Source of the DNA: an uncultured Lachnospiraceae bacterium
Lineage (GTDB): Bacteria; Bacillota; Clostridia; Lachnospirales; Lachnospiraceae
DNA length: 64,000 nucleotides
Reading direction: 5' to 3'
NCBI GenBank assembly: GCA_951802115.1
Contig: CATOPL010000015.1
Coordinates: forward strand, 23,281-87,280
The notes beneath the pieces are model-generated. The model did not search any database. It worked only from the letters and a program-made list of their open reading frames with translations, and was not told the origin of the DNA. Both the position numbers and the translations under genes were made by a program. Below, one piece after another: positions 24,507-32,606 of this stretch (position 1 is its first letter; each line of letters begins with the position of its first letter).

Positions 24507-24845
24507 ATGAAACATCGTTTTGAAACGCAGAAACGTAACTCCTTCTATGGTAATCTCATCATTTCTGCTGCCGTTTTCTGCATTGTGCTGTCTGTATTTA
24601 CTCTGGGTGTTTCCAGAATATCAGATCAGACAGACGCACAGGCAATGCAGACGCTGAGGCAGGCGCTGAACCGCGGAATCATTCACTGCTATACGCTGGA
24701 AGGAGCTTACCCGGAAAATCTTCAATATCTGAAAGACCATTACGGCCTTACTTATGATGAAGAACGTTTTTTTGTAGATTATCAGGTACTGGGCAGCAAT
24801 ATCCTGCCGGAGGTTACAATTATAGACAGGAGGGACAGACAATGA
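24507..24845 (+). CDS. Small one-TM pseudopilin-like protein
   Basis: 112 residues: short basic N-terminus, one hydrophobic helix (~15-36) and a small C-terminal domain with LRQALNRGIIHCYTLEGAYPENLQYLKDHYGL. That last pattern (an alpha-helix followed by EGAYPENLQYL) is typical of type II secretion and type IV pseudopilins. The classical G|xxxxE cleavage motif is absent (G15 then NLIIS), so processing by a prepilin peptidase is doubtful. Starts 19 bases after the platform gene and overlaps the next gene by 4. Confidence 0.75.
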   Translation: MKHRFETQKRNSFYGNLIISAAVFCIVLSVFTLGVSRISDQTDAQAMQTLRQALNRGIIHCYTLEGAYPENLQYLKDHYGLTYDEERFFVDYQVLGSNILPEVTIIDRRDRQ

Positions 24846-25327
24846 GATTTCAGCCCCGGCACAGACATGTCATTGATCTGATTTTTCCAATTTCACTGTT
24901 CTTTGTATTTGCCGCATCTGCTCTCAGCGTATTGATACTGGCTGCAGATCTCTATGCTTCTACAACAGATCAGCTAAATGTCAATGATGAAAACCGCACG
25001 GCACTGTCTTATATTTCCGAAAAGATACGTCAGAATGATTCAGGCGGCGCCGTTGATACCCTTTCTATTGACGGAGTCGACTGTCTTGCACTGTCAGCAG
25101 TCTACAACGGAACGCCCTGCACTACCTATATTTATGCATACGACGGTCTGCTGAAAGAATTGTTTATTAATGATGGAATTTCTTTCTCTCTGAATGAAGG
25201 ACAAGATATTATGCAGATCGCCTCGCTGTCTATCAGCCGTCTGGACGAACACCTCTATCTGTTTACAACCGTTGACAGTACCGGCACTGAAAGTTCGGTT
25301 ATTGCAGCAGAAAGGAGCGTACCATGA
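24842..25327 (+). CDS. DUF4860-type one-TM protein of the pilus-like operon
   Basis: 161 residues with an N-terminal membrane helix (about 13-35, LIFPISLFFVFAASALSVLILAAD... hydrophobic run) and a beta-rich C-terminal domain. It resembles DUF4860 proteins, which are encoded beside T2SF and PilT genes in Lachnospiraceae. It lacks a prepilin cleavage motif. A minor-pilin-like or alignment-subcomplex role is inferred from position only. Overlaps both neighbours by 4 bases. Confidence 0.75.
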   Translation: MRFQPRHRHVIDLIFPISLFFVFAASALSVLILAADLYASTTDQLNVNDENRTALSYISEKIRQNDSGGAVDTLSIDGVDCLALSAVYNGTPCTTYIYAYDGLLKELFINDGISFSLNEGQDIMQIASLSISRLDEHLYLFTTVDSTGTESSVIAAERSVP

Positions 25328-25800
25328 AGAAACCTTCTTCCCGTCGTTCCGGCCTTCTTTTAATGGAACTTATTATATCCATCCTGTTTTTCTCTCTGAT
25401 CAGCGCCGTATGCCTCCAGCTGTTTGTAAAGGCAAGGCTTCTTGGCAGAGAGACAAAAGAACTGGATATGGCAGTCAGATGTGCTGTTTCGGCTGCAGAA
25501 CTTCTGAACGGGGCAGATGAACCGTTAGCCTCTATTGCCGCGCTTTATCCGGAATCTTATATTCCTGCAGAAGGAGGTATCACACTTTTATTCGACGCAG
25601 ATTTTCGTTCCTGCAACAGTACAGACATGGTTTATCAAATGGATGTTCTGCTCCTGCCGGAAGACGATCAGACCGTTTCATGGTCCGTCGTCCTGTATGG
25701 AGATCACCATACCAGGGAAATTTACCGCCTGGACGGCGTGTCTTACCGATGTCTGATTCCACAGGACAGTTCACAGCAGAAAGGAGTATTGACTGCATGA
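25324..25800 (+). CDS. Prepilin-like protein with type IV N-methylation signature
   Basis: 158 residues. The N-terminus KKPSSRRSG|LLLMELIISILFF has basic residues, Gly at -1 and Glu at +5 followed by a long hydrophobic helix. This is the type IV prepilin signature, though the usual F at +1 is L. The C-terminal domain is predicted beta-rich (GVSYRCLIP at the end). It is the only protein in the operon with the full signature and so the best candidate for a processed pilin or minor pilin. Overlaps its neighbours by 4 bases. Confidence 0.8.
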   Translation: MKKPSSRRSGLLLMELIISILFFSLISAVCLQLFVKARLLGRETKELDMAVRCAVSAAELLNGADEPLASIAALYPESYIPAEGGITLLFDADFRSCNSTDMVYQMDVLLLPEDDQTVSWSVVLYGDHHTREIYRLDGVSYRCLIPQDSSQQKGVLTA

Positions 25801-26279
25801 AAAAAACATCCTCTCCAATCACCAATATCGGTTCTGTGTCTCTGCTGATGATATTTATTGTACTGTGTCTGGCCGTCTTCTCAACGCTTTCGCTCTCGGG
25901 ATCACTCAGCGAATATCGCTACAGTCAGAAGATTGCACAGCATCATGCAGATTATTACAACGCATCTGCTTCTGCATCCAGAATATTAAGGGAAATTGAT
26001 CAGATCCTGCATTTGTCTTACGACGAACAGACAGAACAATACTACGACACAATCGAAAAACAACTGGCACTTTTAGACGGTGTAGAGGCAGATCTGATAT
26101 CGGAGCCCCCTTCCATCACTTATAAAATACCCATTGACGATTCCCAGTCACTGCGAATCATGCTGGCACTAAATGCTCCGGATGAGCTGAAAAAAGGTTA
26201 CTATCGAATTACCGCCTGGCAGGAAATCCCGTCTTCAGAGTGGAACGGGGATGACAGCCTGAATCTTATGACATTCTAA
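25797..26279 (+). CDS. PilX-like one-TM protein of the pilus-like operon
   Basis: 160 residues from the ATG at 25797, which has AAGGAG 11 bases upstream and forms an ATGA overlap; a reading from 25680 has no ribosome site. A Gly-then-hydrophobic start (IGSVSLLMIFIVLCLAVFS) is followed by YYNASASASRILREIDQI, the helix pattern of PilX-type minor pilins that otherwise reads YYAAEAGL. No Glu at +5. Likely a minor pilus-like component (inference). Confidence 0.75.
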   Translation: MKKTSSPITNIGSVSLLMIFIVLCLAVFSTLSLSGSLSEYRYSQKIAQHHADYYNASASASRILREIDQILHLSYDEQTEQYYDTIEKQLALLDGVEADLISEPPSITYKIPIDDSQSLRIMLALNAPDELKKGYYRITAWQEIPSSEWNGDDSLNLMTF

Positions 26280-26296
26280 ACAGGAGGATACAAATT

Positions 26297-27361
26297 ATGA
26301 TTACTGCAAAAGAACTGCTTGAGAAAGCTGTCCATCAGAAAGCTTCGGATATATTTATTGTAACGGGGCGTCCCGCCTCCATGCGGGTAAACAACAACCT
26401 GATCATGAACGACGAACAGCGATTAATGCCGGCCGATACAGAGAAGCTGATACAGGAAATCTATAAAATCGCAGAACGTTCCATCGAACAGCTTTTACAA
26501 TCCGGAGATGATGATTTTTCATTCCCGATACCCGGTATGTCCAGATTCCGTGCCAGTACTTATAAACAAAGAGGTTCTTTGTCCGCAGTGATCCGTCTGA
26601 TCGCCACCTCTCTTCCTGAACCGGATTCCATTGGAATTCCGGAGAACATCATATCTCTGGGAAGATTTTCAAAGGGTCTGGTACTGGTAACCGGACCTGC
26701 GGGAAGCGGAAAATCCACCACGCTCGCCTGTATCATTGACCACATCAACCGTTATCAGGAAAAACATATTATTACACTTGAAGACCCGCTGGAGTTTTTG
26801 CACAGACACGATAAGAGCATTGTCAGTCAGAGAGAAATCAACACGGATACAGAGAGTTATACGACTGCTCTTCGTGCCGCTCTTCGTCAAAGTCCCGATG
26901 TCATCCTGTTAGGAGAGATGCGCGACTACGAAACCATGCAGGCTGCTATGACAGCGGCAGAAACCGGACATCTTGTTTTTTCCACTCTGCACACTACCGG
27001 CAGCGCCAAAACTGTGGACCGCATCATAGACGTATTTCCGCCCAGTCAGCAACGACAGATTGCGGATCAGCTCTCCATGGTGCTGCAGGCTGTAGTTTCT
27101 CAGCAGCTCGTTCCGACAACGCAGGGCGTGCTCACCCCTGCCTTTGAGCTGATGACCGTCACCCCTGATATCCGCAGTATGATCCGCGGGAAAAAGATCC
27201 CGCAGATCGATGGCAGGATCTATTCATCTCCGGGCACTGCACAGGATATGTTCTCGATGGACAACTGGCTTCTGGATCTGTACAACAAAGGACTGATCAC
27301 CCGCGAAACTGCCGTCGAACATGCAACGCTTCCGAGGCTTTTAGGTCCCAAGCTGCTTTAG
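26297..27361 (+). CDS. pilT: PilT-type hexameric ATPase
   Basis: 354 residues, the length of PilT/PilU. N-terminal PAS-like domain (QKASDIFIVTGRPASMRVN), Walker A GPAGSGKST (133-141), Asp box TLEDPLEF (160-167), Walker B VILLGEMRD (202-210), His box TGHLVFSTLHT (223-233) and a C-terminal DIRSMIRGKK resembling the AIRNLIRE retraction motif. No zinc-binding tetracysteine, so it is PilT rather than PilB. In known pili PilT powers disassembly; here it is the only pilus ATPase visible. GGAGG lies 10 bases before the ATG. Last gene of the operon. Confidence 0.92.
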   Translation: MITAKELLEKAVHQKASDIFIVTGRPASMRVNNNLIMNDEQRLMPADTEKLIQEIYKIAERSIEQLLQSGDDDFSFPIPGMSRFRASTYKQRGSLSAVIRLIATSLPEPDSIGIPENIISLGRFSKGLVLVTGPAGSGKSTTLACIIDHINRYQEKHIITLEDPLEFLHRHDKSIVSQREINTDTESYTTALRAALRQSPDVILLGEMRDYETMQAAMTAAETGHLVFSTLHTTGSAKTVDRIIDVFPPSQQRQIADQLSMVLQAVVSQQLVPTTQGVLTPAFELMTVTPDIRSMIRGKKIPQIDGRIYSSPGTAQDMFSMDNWLLDLYNKGLITRETAVEHATLPRLLGPKLL

Positions 27362-27387
27362 AATGAACTTTAACTGCACAACTTTTT

Positions 27388-27460
27388 AAATCCCGTCCCT
27401 GTATTCAGCTTTCATACAAATAGATATAGACTGCTGATCACAGGAACGGGATTTTATTCT
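27388..27460 (+). terminator. Long-loop terminator of the pilus-like operon
   Basis: AAATCCCGTCCCTGT (27388-27402) pairs with ACAGGAACGGGATTT (27440-27454) with one mismatch and a 37-base loop, followed by ttattct. It lies between convergent pilT and rpiB and could end both. Confidence 0.7.
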
Positions 27461-27466
27461 GACCCG

Positions 27467-27919
27467 CTATTTATTATATTTTGCCTCAATATCACAGATT
27501 TTCTGAACGCGCTCTGCGTGCCTTCCACCCTCAAACTCAGTATTAAAAAATGCGTCCAGTATCATCTTCGCCATTTCATTACCGACCACACGCGCTCCCA
27601 TAGCAATGATCTGAGATGCATTATGTTTTGCAGTCATCATTGCCGAATACGGCTCACTGCACACTGCAGCACGGATTCCCGGCACTTTGTTCGCTGCCAG
27701 AGAAATGCCGATGCCTGTCCCACAGATCAGCACGCCTTTCTCCACTTCTCCTGTCTTGACGGCCTCTGCCACTTTCAGCCCCTGATCCGGATAGTCAATA
27801 CGTACAGATGCATCATATGCTCCATAATCCACGCACTCATATCCTTTCTCTGTCATATAGTCCATCAGTTCCTTTTTCAGATCAATGGCAGTATGATCAC
27901 AGCCAAATCCAACTTTCAT
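27467..27919 (-). CDS. rpiB: Ribose-5-phosphate isomerase B
   Basis: 150 residues, the usual RpiB length. N-terminal VGFGCDHTAIDLKKEL, the catalytic region GVLICGTGIGISLAANK and CSEPYSAMMTAKHNASQIIAMGARVVG are family marks. Interconverts ribose 5-phosphate and ribulose 5-phosphate in the non-oxidative pentose phosphate pathway. The active-site Cys is in LICGTG. ATG at 27919 has GGAGGG 7 bases upstream. A LacAB or other sugar-phosphate isomerase of the same fold cannot be fully excluded, but it is a single gene, unlike lacAB. Confidence 0.92.
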   Translation of the reverse strand: MKVGFGCDHTAIDLKKELMDYMTEKGYECVDYGAYDASVRIDYPDQGLKVAEAVKTGEVEKGVLICGTGIGISLAANKVPGIRAAVCSEPYSAMMTAKHNASQIIAMGARVVGNEMAKMILDAFFNTEFEGGRHAERVQKICDIEAKYNK

Positions 27920-28032
27920 AATAAGACCCTCCAAAATATAATTTTATGTCTGTGTTTTCAGTATAACAAATGTACGCCAAATCTTCCACCTCAAATTATA
28001 ACTGCAGAAAATTTTATTTCATAATATCTGAA

Positions 28033-28929
28033 TTAATAATCAATCCGTATTTTCAGCGCCTGCTGATAATTTTGAATCACTGCCGTCGTACACTCTCCAC
28101 CATACTCCCCGTCCAGCGTCCAGGGAACCAGCCCGTCCGCTTCCACCTGAAGACGGGCTGTGCGAAATGAATACATATATTTGGAATCAATTTCTTTTAA
28201 AATGATTGCACCCAGGATTTCCTGCAGTTCTGCCGCATTTTTTGGTGTCTTAATAAAAGTCACCTCGAATACTCCGTCATCAAACTGCACTTTTCTGCCT
28301 ATGATGCTTTTAAAACCGCCCACCGAGCGAGAATTTGTCACCATTCCAAAGATAAAGTCTCCTTCCGCCTCCAGTTCACGACTACGTATACTCATATGAT
28401 AAGAAGGAATATTTGTCAGACGTTTCATACCTTCCAGAAGATACGCCATATGTCCGAGCACATTTTTTACATTCTGCTTGGTTGAATATGCCACATCCGT
28501 AAAAATGCCAAACGCAGCAATATATACAAAATGCTCATCATTAAAAGTCCCCATATCGCACGGAAAATCTTTCCCTTCCACTGCGATATGCGCCGCCTTC
28601 AGCATATTTCTTGGAATCTTAAGGCTCCTTGCAAAGTCATTGACCGTGCCGGAAGGGATATAGCCAATAGGAATCCTGCTGGCACGCCTCATCATTCCCT
28701 GCACCACTTCATCCATCGTACCGTCGCCGCCGCTGCACACTACCAGATCATAATCATCCGGCAGCTCTTCAATCTGTTTTACCGCATCCTTTTTTTCCCT
28801 GGTCGGATGTACTGTCAGTTCATATCCGGCGTCAGAAAAAATCTGCAGAATATGAAACAGCTTTGTCCGTATCTGTTCCCGTCCCGAATGAGGATTGTAG
28901 ATAAAATAAAGCTTTTTCCCATCTTTCAT
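28033..28929 (-). CDS. YegS/BmrU-type lipid kinase (diacylglycerol kinase catalytic domain)
   Basis: 298 residues from the ATG at 28929 (GAGGTG 7 bases upstream). N-terminal YFIYNPHSGREQ and VCSGGDGTMDEVVQGMM form the nucleotide-binding GGDGT site, followed by IPSGTVNDFARSL. C-terminal half gives the beta sandwich with LDGEYGGEC at the end. Soluble DgkB-like enzymes recycle diacylglycerol to phosphatidic acid. Last gene of a same-strand set with a small-multidrug-export protein, hisC and DUF2156. Confidence 0.9.
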   Translation of the reverse strand: MKDGKKLYFIYNPHSGREQIRTKLFHILQIFSDAGYELTVHPTREKKDAVKQIEELPDDYDLVVCSGGDGTMDEVVQGMMRRASRIPIGYIPSGTVNDFARSLKIPRNMLKAAHIAVEGKDFPCDMGTFNDEHFVYIAAFGIFTDVAYSTKQNVKNVLGHMAYLLEGMKRLTNIPSYHMSIRSRELEAEGDFIFGMVTNSRSVGGFKSIIGRKVQFDDGVFEVTFIKTPKNAAELQEILGAIILKEIDSKYMYSFRTARLQVEADGLVPWTLDGEYGGECTTAVIQNYQQALKIRIDY

Positions 28930-28973
28930 GATAAAACACCTCGATTCATCCAAATAGGAAAACAACCGCAAAA

Positions 28974-29474
28974 TCAGCGGATCAACGCCCCCAGCAAACC
29001 ATAAGAAAGAATTGACATGATGATCGTTGCAATCACGATCCCCAAAAGTACTGCCGGAAATGCTTTTTTAAACTTTACTCCCAAAAGCGAAGCGATCAGG
29101 GACCCGGTCCAGGCTCCCGTTCCGGGCAGCGGAATACCGACAAACAGAACCAGCCCCCAGAACTCGTATTTTTCTATCTGATCACTCTTGCCCATGGCAC
29201 GGTTTTCCAGTTTCTCCACCATAGGCCGGAACGTCCTGGTATGTTTGAGCCAGTTGAACACAGGCGTGATCAAAAGCAGAATAAACGGTACCGGAATGAT
29301 ATTACCGATCACACAGAACCAGATCGCCCTTACAATATCGATATTTAAAAATGAAGCAGCCAGAAGTCCGCCCCGAAGCTCCAGAATAGGAACCATAGAA
29401 ATGACAAATACGATCATTTCTTTGGATACTCTGCCCTGCAGAACCTCCATAAACCAGGTTATCAAATTGTCCAT
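28974..29474 (-). CDS. Small multi-drug export family membrane protein (COG2426)
   Basis: 166 residues with four to five membrane segments. Family marks: SMVPILELRGGLLAA near the N-terminus and GIPLPGTGAWTGSLIASLLG. Substrate is unknown despite the family name; the fold relates to DedA-like proteins. It starts 2 bases before the end of hisC (stop 29477), so the two are co-transcribed. Confidence 0.88.
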   Translation of the reverse strand: MDNLITWFMEVLQGRVSKEMIVFVISMVPILELRGGLLAASFLNIDIVRAIWFCVIGNIIPVPFILLLITPVFNWLKHTRTFRPMVEKLENRAMGKSDQIEKYEFWGLVLFVGIPLPGTGAWTGSLIASLLGVKFKKAFPAVLLGIVIATIIMSILSYGLLGALIR

Positions 29475-29476
29475 AT

Positions 29477-30550
29477 CTATACTTCCTTTCTCTGCAAAGC
29501 CTTATAGCCCTCCAAAAACGCATACAGTGCTTCCATCTGCTCATCTGTTCCGATCGTTATCCTCAGATACTGATCAATTCTCGGAACATCAAAATAACGT
29601 ACAAAAATACCTTCTTTTCTAAGCTCTTCATAAAGCTCCCTGGCCTGATACTCCGGATGTGTGACAAACAGAAAATTTGTGCTGGAATCCAGCGAACGAA
29701 AACCAAGTTCCGAAAGCCGTTCCCGCGCCTGTTCCCGCGTTCTGATAATCTTCGCCACCGTCTCCTGAAAATAGGCTTCATCCAGCACAGCCTCCACACC
29801 CAGCTTCAAAGCAAGCTGATTCATAGTATAGGAATTAAAAGAATATTTCACATCATTCAGATATCGAATCAGTAGCGCATTTCCCACCGCAAATCCAATC
29901 CGCATTCCTGCCATAGAACGGGATTTGGAAAAAGTCTGTACGACCAGAAGATTATCATACTTTTCCACCAGACTAAGTGCGGATTCCGCACCAAAGTCCA
30001 CGTACGCCTCGTCGACAATAACAACGACATCCCGATTATGAAGAAGAATATCTTCCACATCAGAAACTCCCATGGCCAGAGAAGTCGGTGCATTCGGATT
30101 CGGAAAAATAATGCCTCCATTTTCCCGGTCATAATCTTCTTTTACAATCCGAAAATTCCCGTCCAAAGCCGGTGTCTCATAGGGAATCCGGAACTCTTCC
30201 GCCCATACCGGATAAAATGAATAGGTAATATCCGGAAACAGAATCGGTTTTCCGGAATTAAAGAATGTCATGAAAGCCAGTGCAAGCACATCATCCGAAC
30301 CCACTCCCACAAAGATCTGATCCTGTGCCACATGATAACGCTCTGCCAGAGCTTCCACCAGAACAGAAGACTTAGGATCCGGATACAACCGCAGACAGTC
30401 TGTCCGGAATTCCTTCAGCGATTTTTCCACCCCAGGAGCCGGAGGATACGGATTTTCGTTCGTATTCAGTTTGATCATCCCGGGTCTGTTCGGCTGATCA
30501 CCGGGAGTATAAGGCGTTACTCTCCGGATATTCGCTTCCCATGCTCTCAT
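29477..30550 (-). CDS. hisC: Histidinol-phosphate aminotransferase
   Basis: 357 residues, class I/II PLP-dependent aminotransferase. Key points: KLNTNENPYPPAPGV, VGVGSDDVLALA, NPNAPTS, VDEAYVDFG and the PLP-lysine in TFSKSRSMAGMRIGFAVG, then RITIGTDEQMEAL. It converts histidinol phosphate and 2-oxoglutarate to imidazole-acetol phosphate and glutamate in histidine synthesis. No other his gene is adjacent, and the lone position beside DUF2156 leaves open a role with another substrate. ATGA overlap with the upstream gene. Confidence 0.88.
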   Translation of the reverse strand: MRAWEANIRRVTPYTPGDQPNRPGMIKLNTNENPYPPAPGVEKSLKEFRTDCLRLYPDPKSSVLVEALAERYHVAQDQIFVGVGSDDVLALAFMTFFNSGKPILFPDITYSFYPVWAEEFRIPYETPALDGNFRIVKEDYDRENGGIIFPNPNAPTSLAMGVSDVEDILLHNRDVVVIVDEAYVDFGAESALSLVEKYDNLLVVQTFSKSRSMAGMRIGFAVGNALLIRYLNDVKYSFNSYTMNQLALKLGVEAVLDEAYFQETVAKIIRTREQARERLSELGFRSLDSSTNFLFVTHPEYQARELYEELRKEGIFVRYFDVPRIDQYLRITIGTDEQMEALYAFLEGYKALQRKEV

Positions 30551-31455
30551 TTGTTTTCTCCTTTTAAAACAGCAGTTCCTTTCTCTGCCATAAAAATCGG
30601 GTGATACGACAGCTTTGCCTTTCTTAATCCTTCATCCCCGGTATCATCCTCGCGGTTTACATATTTGTATTGCGACACTTCGTGTTCCAGAAACTGCTGA
30701 TTAATCATTGGATATGCTCCCCGAATATCCGCATATGCTTTTTCAATATGCACTACAAACGTATCCTCGGACACCGGTTCGCCCAGAGTAAAGGCAATTA
30801 CCTCTCCTCCCGCTCTCAGTACTCCGCCGCAAAGCTTCAGCTCTTTTTGAAGACGCAGAGAATTCAAAGCGACACACATCTCTTTATTTTTCTCCGGATC
30901 TTCTTCACAGCCGTTATACTCTCTCCAGCGAAGAGCCATCTGAAAACATTCTTCCACATTGTCATCATTTAAAGGTTCATAGCTCCAGTCCGGGTGAGCC
31001 GCTTTAAACTGATTGATATGATTCTTTTTCCCATGGTATTTCTTTCCCGACAAACGAATCAGCTTCTCTGTTTCATAGACATAATCCTCGGGATCTCTGG
31101 GCCATGCGACCTCGAACATTTCCGGAAAATTCTGTTCAAGTTCTTCATACTCTTTTTTGCTCATTCCATGAAACCGAAGCACATATCCCTGCTCCTGACA
31201 TTCTCGCATCAGTCTCTTAACTGCTTCTTTTCTGTCCCCGTTTCCGGCCGGATACATATAAGAATAATTCCCGTCAAATATACATCGAAATACTGCCGTT
31301 CCTTCTATCTCCGTCCACACCAGATCGTAAAATCTCGCCCACAGATAAATATTGGCAAATGATCTCTCACACCCTTGAAACCCCTGATATTCCAAATAAG
31401 AAACAATCTTTTCCCGGTCTGTAAGTTCCGGTTTTTTAAATAGAATCTCTGTCAT
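30547..31455 (-). CDS. DUF2156 (phosphatidylglycerol lysyltransferase C-terminal-like) protein
   Basis: 302 residues, soluble, two GNAT-like halves. FEVAWPRDPEDYVYETEKLIRLSGKKYHGKKNHINQF is the characteristic central block; VIAFTLGEP and EDTFVVHIEKAYADIRGAYPMINQQF form the second half. The domain is the aminoacyl-transfer part of MprF but here lacks the membrane domain, so a cytosolic aminoacyl- or acyl-transfer role is possible. ATG at 31455 has AGGAG 7 bases upstream. Confidence 0.87.
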   Translation of the reverse strand: MTEILFKKPELTDREKIVSYLEYQGFQGCERSFANIYLWARFYDLVWTEIEGTAVFRCIFDGNYSYMYPAGNGDRKEAVKRLMRECQEQGYVLRFHGMSKKEYEELEQNFPEMFEVAWPRDPEDYVYETEKLIRLSGKKYHGKKNHINQFKAAHPDWSYEPLNDDNVEECFQMALRWREYNGCEEDPEKNKEMCVALNSLRLQKELKLCGGVLRAGGEVIAFTLGEPVSEDTFVVHIEKAYADIRGAYPMINQQFLEHEVSQYKYVNREDDTGDEGLRKAKLSYHPIFMAEKGTAVLKGENK

Positions 31456-31480
31456 TTTTATTCTCCTGTGAAAATGGCCC

Positions 31481-31539
31481 GCCTGCAAAGCAGGCTTTCT
31501 GCCAATATAAACTCATGCGGAGCCGCATAGATATGGCAG
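31481..31539 (-). repeat. Nested inverted repeats between the nucleotidyltransferase and DUF2156 genes
   Basis: GCCTGC-aaa-GCAGGC (31481-31495) is followed by an outer CTGCCA/TGGCAG pair (31499-31504, 31534-31539) enclosing ATGCGG/CCGCAT (31515-31520, 31523-31528). No T-run follows on the minus strand, so it is not a typical terminator; it would fold in the RNA between the two genes. Confidence 0.6.
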
Positions 31540-31560
31540 CCCCGCCTTTTTTCTGAACAG

Positions 31561-32478
31561 TCACTCAAACAATCTCTCTTTATATACACCCGCCCGGATC
31601 AGCTCCTGAAAAGAACGGATCACGGAAGGTTTATCTTCTTTATAGGTAACCCCAAACCACTTGTCTGCGGATTCAAGAACCGTCACATTCGCCTTCTTTT
31701 CCTGAATCAGCTGGTCTATAATTGTCGGTATCAGATATTCACCTTTTGTCTTATCCGGAAGCTCTGCAAGAAAATCTGCAAATCCTGTTTTCAGTACCTG
31801 AAATATCTCCGGCGTCAGCCCCCACATGTTCATAGATACCGGACAGCGAACATCCACCGGTGTCAGACTTCCGTCTTCTTTGCGTACAGCAGCTCCTGTT
31901 TCTGTTTTTACAATATTCTTGGTTTCTGTCACTTTCGTCAGATGCCGTTCATCATCCACGCTGCAGATTCCTCTGGTCACGCCTCCGTTTTCACTCAGCG
32001 TATTGCCCAGCAGGAATCCTGCCATACAGAATTCCATCTTCTCTCCTTCGTTGTGATCCTGTATCAGGTAATCGTGAACCTTCACAAAAGCTTCTTTCCC
32101 ATAATAATCGTCCGCATTGATGACTGCAAAAGGTTCCTGCACCAGTTCATGACAGCACAGAATTGCCTGACCGGTCCCCCAAGGTTTTGTCCTTCCTTCC
32201 GGCTTTATGAACCCTGCCGGCAGATCATCAAGCTCCTGAAACGCATAGAGCGTTTCAATTCGTTTCTCCATCCTGTCTCCGATCACTTCCCGGAAATCTT
32301 TCTCCAGATCCTTACGGATAATGAATACTACCTTATTAAACCCTGCCTCTATCGCGTCGTGAATCGAATAGTCAATGATAATCTCTCCGGACGGTCCAAC
32401 CGGCTCCAGCTGTTTGATCCCGCCTCCAAAGCGGCTTCCGATCCCTGCCGCCATGACGACCAGCGTTGTCTTTTTCAT
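31561..32478 (-). CDS. NTP-transferase family sugar-phosphate nucleotidyltransferase
   Basis: 305 residues from the ATG at 32478 (AGGAGGG 5 bases upstream). N-terminal LVVMAAGIGSRFGGGIKQLEPVGPSGE is the nucleotide-binding motif with the catalytic Arg/Lys; PWGTGQAILCCHEL and VINADDYYG continue the fold. It resembles UDP- or CDP-sugar pyrophosphorylases that activate a sugar 1-phosphate with a nucleoside triphosphate. The exact sugar is unknown. It sits between glmM and the DUF2156/hisC set. Confidence 0.85.
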   Translation of the reverse strand: MKKTTLVVMAAGIGSRFGGGIKQLEPVGPSGEIIIDYSIHDAIEAGFNKVVFIIRKDLEKDFREVIGDRMEKRIETLYAFQELDDLPAGFIKPEGRTKPWGTGQAILCCHELVQEPFAVINADDYYGKEAFVKVHDYLIQDHNEGEKMEFCMAGFLLGNTLSENGGVTRGICSVDDERHLTKVTETKNIVKTETGAAVRKEDGSLTPVDVRCPVSMNMWGLTPEIFQVLKTGFADFLAELPDKTKGEYLIPTIIDQLIQEKKANVTVLESADKWFGVTYKEDKPSVIRSFQELIRAGVYKERLFE

Positions 32479-32606
32479 GTTACCCTCCTGTGTATTTTCT
32501 TTATTCCTGCAGACAATAATCATTTCCTTACCCCATAGCCTGCAGCGGAATTTTTCATTTATCAACAGAATCTGTTTTCTCCAGGCAGTCGTACGCCCCA
32601 GTCTGT

